This document shows positions 7,947 through 16,507 of a DNA stretch of 64,000 nucleotides, one piece after another. Origin of the DNA: an uncultured Phocaeicola sp. GTDB lineage: Bacteria; Bacteroidota; Bacteroidia; Bacteroidales; Bacteroidaceae. The position numbers and the translations under genes were made by a program. Position 1 is the first letter of the stretch. Each line of letters opens with the position of its first letter. Location of the stretch: contig CALUJA010000012.1 of assembly GCA_944320845.1 (NCBI GenBank), positions 30,390-94,389 of the forward strand, written 5' to 3'. The notes under the pieces are model-generated. The model was not told the origin of the DNA, ran no database searches, and saw nothing but the letters and a program-made list of their open reading frames with translations.

Positions 7947-9152
7947 ATGGAACCGAAGAAACAACGCATCGCTTTGGTCGAGAGGCAATATCTTTTCCCG
8001 TTTGTCCTGATAACCTCGCTGTTTTTTCTGTGGGGATTTGCACATGCCATATTGGATGTGCTGAACAAGCATTTTCAGGAACTGTTGGCCATTACAAAGA
8101 CACATTCCGCGCTGATACAGGTCACCATGTATATGGGGTATTTTATCATGGCCGTTCCCGCCGGACTTTTCATCACGCGGTTCGGCTATCGTCGGGGAGT
8201 GGTTTTCGGACTGCTGCTTTATGGGGTAGGGTCGCTGCTGTTTATACCCGGACAGCACTGGATGTCGTTCGACTTCTTTTTATTTTCCCTTTTCGTCATC
8301 GGGTGTGGACTGGTGTTTTTAGAGACGGCGGCCAATCCTTATGTCACCGAGTTGGGAGCAAAAGAGACGGCGGCTAGTCGGTTAAACTTTGCCCAGTCGT
8401 TCAATGGCTTGGGGTGTATCTTTGCCCCCATCCTTACAGCACTTGTGCTTTTTTCCGATGACAGTCAGGCGGGGTCGGGCAATGTTGCTTTGCCTTATAC
8501 TATTATGGGAATCATTGTCTTGACGGTAGGAGTGATTTTCTCGCGTGTAAGGCTTCCTGAAATCAAACATGCGGTGGAAGTGGACAGTGAGGGAAACCGT
8601 ATAGGATTGTGGTCGCACAAGTGGTTCGTTTTCGGACTGATAACCCTTTTTGCCTATGAGGTAAGCGAAATTTCCATCAACAGTTTCTTCATCAATTACG
8701 TTACCGAACAAAACTGGATGAATGTGCGTCAGGCATCTTTGGTATTGTCTTTCGGAGGCTTGAGTCTGTTTATGGTCGGCCGTTTTGTCGGGAGCTGGAT
8801 TATGCGCCGTGTGCGTGCCGAGAAGATGCTTTTCTGGTGTGCGGCCGGAACCATTTTGACTACATTGTGCGTTATGTTGGATTTGGGCCGTTTTTCTCTG
8901 GCTGCCTTGCTTTGCGGCTATGCGTTTGAAGCCATCATGTTTCCTACCATCTTTGCGCTTGCCTTGAAAGGTCTGGGCAGTCATACCAAGCGAGCTTCCT
9001 CATTCCTGATGATGACTCCCGTAGGTGGAGCCGTCGGTCCGCTGCTGATGGGCTATGTGGCTGACTGCTCGACGATGAGCATGGCGTTCGTGGTTCCGTT
9101 TGTTGGATATATAATCGTATGGCTTTATGCCCGGCATATGATGCGGGCATAA
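7947..9152 (+). CDS. MFS transporter, FucP-like sugar:proton symporter family
   Basis: A 401-residue twelve-helix transporter. The N-terminal helix reads FVLITSLFFLWGFAHAILDVLNKHFQE, the signature of the fucose/glucose-galactose symporter (FHS) branch of the major facilitator family, and FLETAANPYVTELG near residue 128 and RLNFAQSFNGLG near 148 are equally typical. It should import a monosaccharide with protons across the inner membrane. The gene begins 3 nt after the HAD gene, so it is the last member of the pdxA-to-transporter run, and its stop codon lies inside a strong hairpin at 9114-9166. The specific sugar cannot be told from the sequence. Confidence 0.88.
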   Translation: MEPKKQRIALVERQYLFPFVLITSLFFLWGFAHAILDVLNKHFQELLAITKTHSALIQVTMYMGYFIMAVPAGLFITRFGYRRGVVFGLLLYGVGSLLFIPGQHWMSFDFFLFSLFVIGCGLVFLETAANPYVTELGAKETAASRLNFAQSFNGLGCIFAPILTALVLFSDDSQAGSGNVALPYTIMGIIVLTVGVIFSRVRLPEIKHAVEVDSEGNRIGLWSHKWFVFGLITLFAYEVSEISINSFFINYVTEQNWMNVRQASLVLSFGGLSLFMVGRFVGSWIMRRVRAEKMLFWCAAGTILTTLCVMLDLGRFSLAALLCGYAFEAIMFPTIFALALKGLGSHTKRASSFLMMTPVGGAVGPLLMGYVADCSTMSMAFVVPFVGYIIVWLYARHMMRA

Positions 9153-9166
9153 AGCCATCATACGAT
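9114..9166 (+). terminator. Long hairpin overlapping the end of the MFS gene
   Basis: ATCGTATG (9114-9121) plus GCTTTATGCCCG (9122-9133) pair with CGGGCATAAAGC (9144-9155) plus CATACGAT (9159-9166). That gives 20 paired bases with a 3-nt bulge (CAT, 9156-9158) and a 10-nt loop. The stop codon 9150-9152 is in the right arm. There is no clean T-run directly after it, so it is a hairpin terminator or an mRNA 3' stabiliser. Confidence 0.7.
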
Positions 9167-9498
9167 ATTATAGTTTCTCAATTATTTCTTTTTCTGCCGG
9201 TCTGACAGCTTGACAGAGCCTTCTTTGCAGTCCCATTGCTCAGATTGCGTGTGATTTCCGTCCGGTAGCTCTTTTTTCTCTCTTATTTTTCCTCGCATTT
9301 GACGGATTCTTTGCAAAGATTATCCGCATTCCATTGTGGTTTGGTACTGCTGCGGATAGTCTGTGGCGTATGCTGTATCGTTGTAGATAGTGAAGTCCAT
9401 TCCTTGTAGTTTATGCTTATGCTTTTTAACATGTTCCTGCCGAGCCGGTAATGGACGATTTTTACTAATTTTGGATTAATGAAAAAATAATGTAAGAC
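9167..9498. other. Intergenic region between the MFS gene and the cas operon
   Basis: No intact gene is visible in these 332 bases. Minus-strand translation gives short broken peptides in two frames (for example NADNLCKESVKCEEK and LPDGNHTQSEQWDCKEGS), which could be remnants of a lost small gene but are not enough for a call. The only functional element I can support is the cas promoter box at 9466-9473. Confidence 0.5.
9466..9473 (+). promoter_or_regulatory. -7 promoter box of the cas operon
   Basis: TAATTTTG matches TAnnTTTG and lies 25 nt before the cas6 ATG (9499), leaving a leader of about 20 nt. No good -33 TTTG is present, which may mean weak or regulated transcription. Confidence 0.6.
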
Positions 9499-10281
9499 AT
9501 GCGTTTTAGATTAATATTGGGTGTAAACAGACATGCATTCGGAAGCAGACTTCCGATAAATTATCAGTATGAACAATCGGCAGCTATTTATAGAATCTTG
9601 TCGAGTGCGGATGAATCTTATGCGAAATGGCTTCATGATAATGGATTCCAGTTGGAAAGTGGAAAAATCTTTAAGCTGTTCACTTATTCACGCTTTAAAA
9701 TAGATGAGTATCGGGTGCTTCGTGATGAGGAAAGATTGCAGATATTATCGGATACGGTTGAATGGCAGATTAGTTTTTTGCCAGAAAAGAGTACTGAGAA
9801 ATTTATTCAAGGTATTTTTAGGGATAAAGTGTTCGAAATAGGAGACACTAAATCCGTGGTGCAATTTATTGTGCGCAGTGTGGAAGTTATGTCTGAGCCG
9901 GATTATTCTGAGAAGATGGTTTTTGCTACGATGTCACCAATCTGTTTGAAGTTTCATCGTCCTGATGGAAGAACAGATTATTTGTCACCGTCGGATGTGC
10001 GTGCTCCTTTCTTGCTGTTCAACGGTTTGTTTGACAAATACAAGCTGTTTTATGGAAAGGATTGTCCGTATGCCATTTCCGAATGCCAACTGAAAGTACT
10101 TGATGAACCGAAATCAGTATTGATAAAGATTAAGGCAGGCATGCCGGAAGAAACAAGAGTTCGAGGGTTTATGTGCAAGTTGGAAATGGAAACTCCTGTA
10201 GAATTGATGAGGTTGATGTATGAAGGCGGTGTGGGTGTGTTGAACTCACAAGGTTTCGGATGTTTGAAGGTTGTGGAATAA
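9499..10281 (+). CDS. cas6: CRISPR-associated endoribonuclease Cas6 (type I-B)
   Basis: Cuts the long CRISPR transcript within each repeat to give mature guide RNAs. The 260-residue product ends with the glycine-rich loop diagnostic of Cas6, GVGVLNSQGFGCLKVVE (G-V-G-x5-G-F-G). Tyr31 and His46 fall at the same positions as the catalytic Tyr31 and His46 of the Pyrococcus furiosus enzyme, although the matching lysine is less clear. It is the first gene of the cas operon and is followed by an unusual 280-bp non-coding gap, whereas all other cas genes overlap or nearly touch. The expected cut leaves the last 8 nt of the repeat (ATTGAAAC) as the 5' tag of each guide. Confidence 0.93.
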   Translation: MRFRLILGVNRHAFGSRLPINYQYEQSAAIYRILSSADESYAKWLHDNGFQLESGKIFKLFTYSRFKIDEYRVLRDEERLQILSDTVEWQISFLPEKSTEKFIQGIFRDKVFEIGDTKSVVQFIVRSVEVMSEPDYSEKMVFATMSPICLKFHRPDGRTDYLSPSDVRAPFLLFNGLFDKYKLFYGKDCPYAISECQLKVLDEPKSVLIKIKAGMPEETRVRGFMCKLEMETPVELMRLMYEGGVGVLNSQGFGCLKVVE

Positions 10282-10285
10282 AAAA

Positions 10286-10310
10286 CTCCCCAATTATGAT
10301 AATTGGGGAG
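10286..10310 (-). terminator. Hairpin with T-run on the minus strand, just after cas6
   Basis: CTCCCCAATT (10286-10295) and AATTGGGGAG (10301-10310) form a perfect 10-bp stem with a 5-nt loop. On the minus strand the stem is followed by TTTTT (plus strand 10281-10285), so it looks like an intrinsic terminator for transcripts running leftward, that is, antisense to cas6. On the plus strand no T-run follows, so rightward cas transcription could read through. Confidence 0.6.
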
Positions 10311-10418
10311 AATGGTGCGATTTAACAAACATATTAAATTTCAATTCCTCTGTGTGCAAATTTAAGAAATCTGAGCCAAAATTTATTAGACATTGTTTTT
10401 TATTTGAAAAAAAGCAAT

Positions 10419-10426
10419 TATATTTG
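10419..10426 (+). promoter_or_regulatory. Possible internal promoter ahead of cas8
   Basis: TATATTTG matches TAnnTTTG; a TTG element at 10393-10395 is about 23 nt upstream. If used, transcription would start near 10432 and run through the repeat-like 10463-10472 sequence into cas8. The region is AT-rich, so a chance match is possible. Confidence 0.35.
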
Positions 10427-10561
10427 GACATATTTAAAAAACATATTAATGGGAATGGTGTTGAATAGAAACTGGAGTTTATGCTAAAATAAAATATCGT
10501 CAAATTTTATATGTATGATATTTAATAAATTATTAGTCCTATATGTGTTATTTTTTAGAAT

Positions 10562-12529
10562 ATGAACATCATTAATCATTACACGGGAAATCCGATGGTC
10601 AATAACGCTTTAATGACAATTAAGGCACTGGTCGGGTTAAGTAGTGTGCGGAATATTAGCACGGAAATATTACATGAAATGATAAAAAGAGTCTGTGACG
10701 AGCTTCCGTACCCTTTGGCGGATTTAAATTTACGTTTTAATAGCTATACAATGCTTTTTGCGAATAACAATCCATTACGCAATCCTTCTTGTAGAAAATT
10801 GGGTAAGAAAGTATATGAAACATTGTTATATAAGATAGTTGATGGTTTTGAATCGGAAGGCGATAAGCAATGTAATATAACAGGATTACGTTATACCAAA
10901 ACTTTCTCAGATTTTATGTTGGAATCTTGGATTAGTTTGGGAGTTCCTGAAAAAGAGGCAAAAAAGAAAGATTTGACTTTAAATAGAAGTTGGTTTCCTT
11001 TATTAGGTGGCCTTGGGTCTGATGCACAGTCACTTCCTATGGCTATGCAAACATATAATGTGCATCCTATCTGTGTCGTATTGTTGCAATTCCTTCCTTT
11101 CTCTGCCTATATATATAAAAAAGGTATATTACTTATAGATTCTACGGCTTTGGAGTTTTGTGAGGATTTTGTTGAAGAAAAGGTGAAAAATCTTATTGAT
11201 AAAGTAAAGGAAGTGGCGGTTACTAATGCTCCGATTGAAAACATGAAAGGAAATTCAAGAGGTAACTATATATTGGAAGCATTAGAAGTGATGGAAAGAT
11301 GTAAGGCCGATTGTGAGTATGCAGATGTAAACTTGTGGAGTTTTTCAAATTCAGGAGCAGGTGCTAGTTGCTCCATAGATAGAGTGCCCAATGAGTTGCT
11401 TAAACAGTTGTCTGTATTACGTAATCGTCATAGAGGAGAATTGGAGCATATTTTGACTGACTTTTTGCTGAGCCCTAGTTTCTTGGAATGTTTGTCCGAC
11501 AAAAAAGACTGGAAATATCTTTATCCGGCAAAAAAATATGAAGGAGTTAGTGCTGAGTTCTTTGAGTCGTATTGGAAGGTTATCGGTAGGGAAAAGCAGA
11601 TGGAAATTGCCAAATATATTTCAGGGTTGGAGATGAAGTATAAAGACTCGAAAGATGACTCTGTATTGAGTAAAACTGATGCTTACGAAGCAAGCAATGA
11701 TTATGCATCATTATTAAATAGAATATTATGGCGTGCAACAGAAAAAAAGGACTGGTCAATGAGCTGTCAACTGGCTGTTTTGGATAATCCTGAATTGTTG
11801 CCAATCTCATATCGTTGTTTTCAGATGTATAAACTCGTACACTTTTATTATCAGAAAGGAGTTTCAGCTTCTGAATTTCCTCAAATAGGTGTAAAGGATA
11901 CGTTGGCATCCCGCTTTTGCGTGAAAATGATTAATCTGATAAATGATGCGTCTGATTATCAAAAGGAAAGAATCATCAAGCGTATTGAGAATAACGATGT
12001 GGATTCTTCCATTTTTGATGAATTGCTAATAGAATGTGCTTGGAAAGAGGGAATTCATCGTTTGTATTCGTTGTTGTATACAATTCCGGCGAAGAAGGAC
12101 TTGTATGGTCTTTGTGCTTTGCTGAGATTATATTATAAGAATAAGGAGGATTTGTCTTTTTGGAAAGATGAAATAGATTTTTCTGTTATACCGATGATGC
12201 CCGATATTAAGATATGGTTGGATCATATAAATGAGTTTACTTGTCAATATGTTGATTATAGATTCCAAAGTGTGGCAGATAAAACGAAATGTGCCGCATT
12301 GTATGATAAGATAAAGCGTTCGATTCCTCGCAGTGAATTACGGTCGCAGATGGTATGGTTTTATTCTATATTGCAACGCCTGAATGATAACGGAAAGGAA
12401 TGGAGTGAATATGACTTGATTTATGACCCCTGGGGCAATTATGCTTTCAGAACTTTTTTGTTTGCTTTCAGATTAAAACTCAATGAGATATCTTCAACTG
12501 ATTTTATTAATAACCTTAAAGAAGAATGA
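10562..12529 (+). CDS. cas8: Type I-B CRISPR Cascade large subunit Cas8 (Cst1-like)
   Basis: A 655-residue protein in the position of the Cascade large subunit, which recognises the protospacer-adjacent motif and begins strand opening. Length, the N-terminal YTGNPMVNNALMTIKAL segment and its place directly before cas7 and cas5 fit the Cst1/Cas8 branch of subtype I-B. Members of that branch often have paired CxxC motifs; here only an isolated CNITGL near residue 103 remains, so the zinc site may be lost. The gene is AT-rich compared with its chromosomal surroundings. Its stop codon overlaps the cas7 start (ATGA, 12526-12529). The identification is by context and pattern, as this family diverges fast. 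Confidence 0.82.
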   Translation: MNIINHYTGNPMVNNALMTIKALVGLSSVRNISTEILHEMIKRVCDELPYPLADLNLRFNSYTMLFANNNPLRNPSCRKLGKKVYETLLYKIVDGFESEGDKQCNITGLRYTKTFSDFMLESWISLGVPEKEAKKKDLTLNRSWFPLLGGLGSDAQSLPMAMQTYNVHPICVVLLQFLPFSAYIYKKGILLIDSTALEFCEDFVEEKVKNLIDKVKEVAVTNAPIENMKGNSRGNYILEALEVMERCKADCEYADVNLWSFSNSGAGASCSIDRVPNELLKQLSVLRNRHRGELEHILTDFLLSPSFLECLSDKKDWKYLYPAKKYEGVSAEFFESYWKVIGREKQMEIAKYISGLEMKYKDSKDDSVLSKTDAYEASNDYASLLNRILWRATEKKDWSMSCQLAVLDNPELLPISYRCFQMYKLVHFYYQKGVSASEFPQIGVKDTLASRFCVKMINLINDASDYQKERIIKRIENNDVDSSIFDELLIECAWKEGIHRLYSLLYTIPAKKDLYGLCALLRLYYKNKEDLSFWKDEIDFSVIPMMPDIKIWLDHINEFTCQYVDYRFQSVADKTKCAALYDKIKRSIPRSELRSQMVWFYSILQRLNDNGKEWSEYDLIYDPWGNYAFRTFLFAFRLKLNEISSTDFINNLKEE

Positions 12530-13554
12530 TTATGTCAGAACAGATTAAGAACATTACAGGAAATGTATTGTGTGATGCAACAGCTACTTTTTTAAATGGT
12601 GCGGGCTTAGCTGTTGGTGAAGATCAAAATACTGTGATTCCGAAAACTTTTAAGGAAACGGTTAACGGGCGTAAGGAAGAAGTTCCTTACGTATCAGCAC
12701 AAGCGTGGCGTCGCTGGCTTAGAAATACAGCCAATGAGGAAAACGAATGGCAACCCAGTGAGTTACATGCTATTGAAACTAATGCAAAAGGATCTACCTC
12801 GAAGATTGCGACAGAACTAGATCCTATAACATATCCCGAAGATGATTTGTTTGGATATATGAAAAGTGGTGCTAAAGGTGAGGAAAGTATTCAGCGTACT
12901 TCACCTTTTAAGACTTCCATTTTGAGAGGAATTCCCAAGATGCGTGCATTGACCGTGGATAATGCTTTTGTCTTTCCAAAAGAAGGAACTCCCTTGCCGT
13001 ATTCTACCCGATTTTATTCTACACATTTGGAAGGTTTCTTTAATTTGGAATGTTATCGGTTGGGGCGTTTTGTGAATACCCCTTCTCGTATGGAATTGGC
13101 TACGGAGTTGGTCAACAAATATAAAGATGCTCTCATAGAGGAAAGCTCTCAAAAGAATGTAGTGGTTTATACATTGCGGAATGCTGAACAGTTACGGAAA
13201 GAGCGTGCCGCCGGATTGTTGAGAGGTTTGGTACATCTTCGTGGAGGTGCTAAGATGGCTGCATTTGGTGCTGATGTCTCTCCTAAGGTTCTTGTATTTG
13301 CAGGTATGTCTTCTGCTAATCCCTGTTTTAATAATTTGTATATAGGTGATGGCGAACGTCCAAAGTTAAATGTTGATTTGTTAAAAGAATTGGCAGAAGA
13401 TTATAAGGATAAGCTTCAAACTCCGATTTGTATTGGTATTAGAAAAGGATACTTGGGGAATGAGGATGAGGTAAAGGCCTTGGTTGGAGATAACTTTATG
13501 GTAGATAGTCCGATAAAAATAGTAGAAATGTTTGTAGACAAATATTTAAAATAA
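12526..13554 (+). CDS. cas7: Type I-B CRISPR Cascade backbone subunit Cas7 (Cst2/DevR family)
   Basis: The repeated backbone subunit of Cascade that coats the guide RNA. The 342-residue product has the Cst2/DevR pattern: NITGNVLCDATATFLNGAG at the start, then YVSAQAWRRWLRNTANEE near residue 55 and GLVHLRGGAKMAAFGADVSPK near residue 230. The frame opens ATG ATT ATG; the first ATG overlaps the cas8 stop and the second, at 12532, is an equally likely start. The stop TAA shares its last base (13554) with the A of the cas5 ATG. Some DevR homologues were described as autoregulators, but nothing here shows that. Confidence 0.9.
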   Translation: MIMSEQIKNITGNVLCDATATFLNGAGLAVGEDQNTVIPKTFKETVNGRKEEVPYVSAQAWRRWLRNTANEENEWQPSELHAIETNAKGSTSKIATELDPITYPEDDLFGYMKSGAKGEESIQRTSPFKTSILRGIPKMRALTVDNAFVFPKEGTPLPYSTRFYSTHLEGFFNLECYRLGRFVNTPSRMELATELVNKYKDALIEESSQKNVVVYTLRNAEQLRKERAAGLLRGLVHLRGGAKMAAFGADVSPKVLVFAGMSSANPCFNNLYIGDGERPKLNVDLLKELAEDYKDKLQTPICIGIRKGYLGNEDEVKALVGDNFMVDSPIKIVEMFVDKYLK

Positions 13555-14234
13555 TGGATAAGGTACTGGAAATACAGTTCTCAGGTTGGACTGCTACTCC
13601 TCGTCTTCCTTTTGTCCTTTCTGGCAATGCATTATGCATGCCGGTGCCTCCTTATTCCACAGTCTTAGGAATAATAGGTTGTTGTTTGGGGCGATTTGTT
13701 TCTCCTGATGAAGTGAAGGTTGGTTTCCAATATCTTTATGATACTGTTTCTCTGGATATAGAAACTCGAAGAAGATTACAATTTGACGGGAGGAAGATTA
13801 AGAATCACGACAAAGGGAGTGATGTATATATGCGTGAGTTTCATACTAATCCTCATTTGACAATTTGGATTGACCGCTTGGACTGGAAAGATTATTTTGA
13901 GTCTCCCGTAGGTACTCCGGCATTGGGGCGTTCACAAGATTTGCTTCAGATTAGGAAGGTATGCGTGAAAGAAGTAGTGTCTGTATCTGAAGCTGATTTG
14001 AAAGGCTGTATGATTCCTTTTGATGCGAATATGATGATTCCCGGACAGCTTGTACAAGTAGCCGAGTCTTATGGAGAAGGGGTAGGAATAGGAAGCGGAA
14101 GAATGCCTGTAAATTCGATGATGTTTGTGGCCGTTCATGGTGATGGTAAGGGGATACATGTTAGCAATCCCAATTTATATCAAACTCAAGAAGAGCAACC
14201 TGTGTGTTTTTATATGCATACTTTTACGATATGA
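13554..14234 (+). CDS. cas5: Type I-B CRISPR Cascade subunit Cas5
   Basis: Binds the 5' tag of the guide RNA and caps the Cas7 filament. The 226-residue protein begins with the Cas5 RAMP N-terminus, LEIQFSGWTATPRLPF, followed by MPVPPYSTVLGIIGCCLG, a proline-tyrosine segment typical of the Cas5t type found with Cst1 and Cst2. RLQFDGRKIKNHDKG near residue 75 and GVGIGSGRMPVNS near residue 176 follow. It starts on the last base of cas7 and its TGA overlaps the cas3 ATG (14231-14234), so the Cascade genes are translationally coupled to the nuclease gene. Confidence 0.9.
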   Translation: MDKVLEIQFSGWTATPRLPFVLSGNALCMPVPPYSTVLGIIGCCLGRFVSPDEVKVGFQYLYDTVSLDIETRRRLQFDGRKIKNHDKGSDVYMREFHTNPHLTIWIDRLDWKDYFESPVGTPALGRSQDLLQIRKVCVKEVVSVSEADLKGCMIPFDANMMIPGQLVQVAESYGEGVGIGSGRMPVNSMMFVAVHGDGKGIHVSNPNLYQTQEEQPVCFYMHTFTI

Positions 14235-16498
14235 ATGTAGAGGAAATAAAGAAAATAAAGGCCAAAAGTGACGGAACTACTTTGTATGAGCACACTTGTA
14301 TGGTAAAAAAGACAGGGCTGAAGTTACTCCAGTCCCTGTCTTTATCCGGAGATGCGAAAGCTTTTTTGGGACAATTTTTTGTACAAGCTGCTATTCTGCA
14401 TGATTTAGGTAAAGTTCATCCTACATTTCAGCGAAGATTGAATGGTGACAAAGATGCAAGTATTCGTCATGAATTGGTGTCTCTCTGGTTTGCTGAAACC
14501 TTTTTGGAAGTAAATGATGCTGTGTTATTTGCAGTTGCCACCCATCATAAAAGTGTAGAGTCTGGAACTTGTAATAAATCATTGAGTATGTTTGATTTGA
14601 ACGGAATCAGCATATCTGTTGAAGAAGGAAGTTATTTGCCTCTTTCGGAAGGGACAATGTGCGAGGAAACCTTGCGGTCTTGGCTTTCTTTATTTTCTGA
14701 AAATTTTGTTTACCGAAAGGAAAAACTTGATAAGATTTCCAAAACCTTTTGTTTTATGTTTCGGGAAAGCAAACAGAAAAAGGCCGTACCTTGTTTGGCT
14801 GACCGGCAACGATTTTCTTTGTTGAGGGCGTTTTTGCAGGAGGCTGATCATTTGGCTTCTGGTGGACAAACCGAAATACCCGATTATCAGATGATTTCTT
14901 TGAACGATTTTCAACCTCATGATGGATTGACAAAATTTCCGTTCCGTCATTTTCAGGAAAAGTTGCAACAATGGACGGGTGATGCCATTTTGCATGCACC
15001 AACAGGTTCAGGCAAGACAGAGGCTGCTTTAAGTTGGGTATATGCGAATCAGCAGAAAGGCAACCGCTTGTTTTATTTGCTTCCTTATACAGCTTCTATA
15101 AATGCAATGATGAAGCGCCTTTGTAACGTATATAATCGTTCAAGAGTGATGGTACGGCATTCTAAGTCTTTGAATTTCATCTATAATGAATTATGTAGTG
15201 AAGATTCGAATGTGACTCCTGATTATGTGGAGCTTGAGCAAAAGGCACGAAATGTACATCTTTTATTGAGTGAAGTCTATTATCCTATAAAGATTATGAC
15301 TTTACACCAGCTTTTACGGATACCTTGCCATGGGAAAGGATGGGAATTTTCAATGCTGGAATGTCAGAATGCTTTGTTTGTAATTGATGAGTTTCATGCA
15401 TATAATGCATTTTTGACAGGAAAGATGTTGGGGACAGTTAAAATTTTTAGAAAGTTTTTCGGAGCTAAATTTCTGTTTATGTCTGCTACAATACCAGATT
15501 TTTTATTGAAGCAGATTGTAGAAAAGGTTTACGATGGAGATTTTTCTAAAATTGTTCGTCTTGATTCTGATTATGAATCAGATGCGTATGTGATGGGACG
15601 CAAACGACATCATTTGGTTTGTCATCCTGGTGAAAATGTAGGTCAATATATTGGCCAGATAGAGGCGGACTTGAAAAGGGGGCTGTCTGTTTTGGTTATT
15701 GTCAACAATGTGAAGACTTGTCAGCAGATTTATCAGGAAATTGATTTCGATGAATCTAAGAAAAAGATGTTACATGGTGGGTTTAATCAAAGGTCCAGAA
15801 GAAAAATAGAACAGTCTGTGACGGATTTAGATCAAAGCAAACGCCCGCAATTGTTGGTTGCGACACAGGCCGTTGAAGTGAGCTTGGACATTGATTATAA
15901 TACGGCTTATATAGAAAATGCGCCAATAGATTCGTTAATCCAACGTTTGGGTCGTGTGAATCGCGGCGGAAAATTTGTTGATGCAGCAGGTAATAAAAAG
16001 ATGGCGGATGTACATCTGTTTGAGGATATAATAGGTAAAACACCTTTCTATGACGAGCAGTTGTTGCATGATACATGGTCTGTAATGTTGCAGTTGGATA
16101 GAAGAAATCTATCGGAAGATGATTTGATGAGTGCTTGTAATATAGTATATAAGGATGGATATTCTGAAAAACAAAATTCTGATTATATACAAGGATTTTG
16201 CTCGGTTCTTTCTTTTGAGGAACAATGGATTGCTGGAATGTATAGAGATTGGGTTGATGAAATTTTAGATAAGAGCAATCAGAAAGTAGATGTTTTATGT
16301 TATAATTTGAAAGAAGAATATTGTAGCTTAATAGATCAGAAACATTATATTGAGGCGAATGAACTATTGGTTTCTGTTTATCCTTATCATAAGATAGAGC
16401 CGTCGAACGTTTGTGATGTGTTAATAGCACCGGAACTGTATTATGATGAAGAGAGAGGTTGTATAGAGAAGAAACCTGATTGTTATGAAATAATTTGA
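14231..16498 (+). CDS. cas3: CRISPR-associated helicase-nuclease Cas3 (HD domain plus SF2 helicase)
   Basis: Unwinds and degrades DNA marked by Cascade. The 755-residue protein has an N-terminal HD nuclease with H21, H57-D58 (ILHDLGKVHPTFQ), H80 and H105-H106, then an SF2 helicase with Walker A APTGSGKT near residue 257, DEFH at 386-389, MSAT at 417-420 and the motif VI arginine segment RLGRVNRGG. All catalytic motifs are present, so interference should be possible. The start at 14231 overlaps the cas5 stop; an in-frame codon at 14204 lies within cas5 and is less likely. The cas4 gene begins 9 nt downstream. Confidence 0.95.
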   Translation: MNVEEIKKIKAKSDGTTLYEHTCMVKKTGLKLLQSLSLSGDAKAFLGQFFVQAAILHDLGKVHPTFQRRLNGDKDASIRHELVSLWFAETFLEVNDAVLFAVATHHKSVESGTCNKSLSMFDLNGISISVEEGSYLPLSEGTMCEETLRSWLSLFSENFVYRKEKLDKISKTFCFMFRESKQKKAVPCLADRQRFSLLRAFLQEADHLASGGQTEIPDYQMISLNDFQPHDGLTKFPFRHFQEKLQQWTGDAILHAPTGSGKTEAALSWVYANQQKGNRLFYLLPYTASINAMMKRLCNVYNRSRVMVRHSKSLNFIYNELCSEDSNVTPDYVELEQKARNVHLLLSEVYYPIKIMTLHQLLRIPCHGKGWEFSMLECQNALFVIDEFHAYNAFLTGKMLGTVKIFRKFFGAKFLFMSATIPDFLLKQIVEKVYDGDFSKIVRLDSDYESDAYVMGRKRHHLVCHPGENVGQYIGQIEADLKRGLSVLVIVNNVKTCQQIYQEIDFDESKKKMLHGGFNQRSRRKIEQSVTDLDQSKRPQLLVATQAVEVSLDIDYNTAYIENAPIDSLIQRLGRVNRGGKFVDAAGNKKMADVHLFEDIIGKTPFYDEQLLHDTWSVMLQLDRRNLSEDDLMSACNIVYKDGYSEKQNSDYIQGFCSVLSFEEQWIAGMYRDWVDEILDKSNQKVDVLCYNLKEEYCSLIDQKHYIEANELLVSVYPYHKIEPSNVCDVLIAPELYYDEERGCIEKKPDCYEII

Positions 16499-16507
16499 CT
16501 GATTGTT

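Larger units (their letters stand above)
10282..10561. other. Non-coding gap inside the cas operon (between cas6 and cas8) with repeat-like pieces
   Basis: A 280-bp AT-rich stretch in an otherwise gapless operon. It holds a hairpin (10286-10310); TTTCAATTCC at 10339-10348, an exact 10-base match to the reverse complement of the 3' part of the CRISPR repeat; a promoter-like TATATTTG at 10419-10426; and GAATAGAAAC at 10463-10472, matching nine of the last ten repeat bases. No convincing protein is encoded. It could be an RNA gene or a regulatory region for cas8 onward. The function is not known. Confidence 0.45.

Noticed and set aside
9167-9465. Broken minus-strand peptides upstream of cas6
   Set aside because: Short, in two frames, with stops; possibly a decayed gene but no family recognised. 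Not enough to annotate a pseudogene.
10271-10468. 65-residue frame overlapping the cas6 end (possible toxin in the cas6-cas8 gap)
   Set aside because: It starts with TTG inside cas6, spans the hairpin, and has no toxin-like features (no hydrophobic helix or compact domain). Treated as chance.
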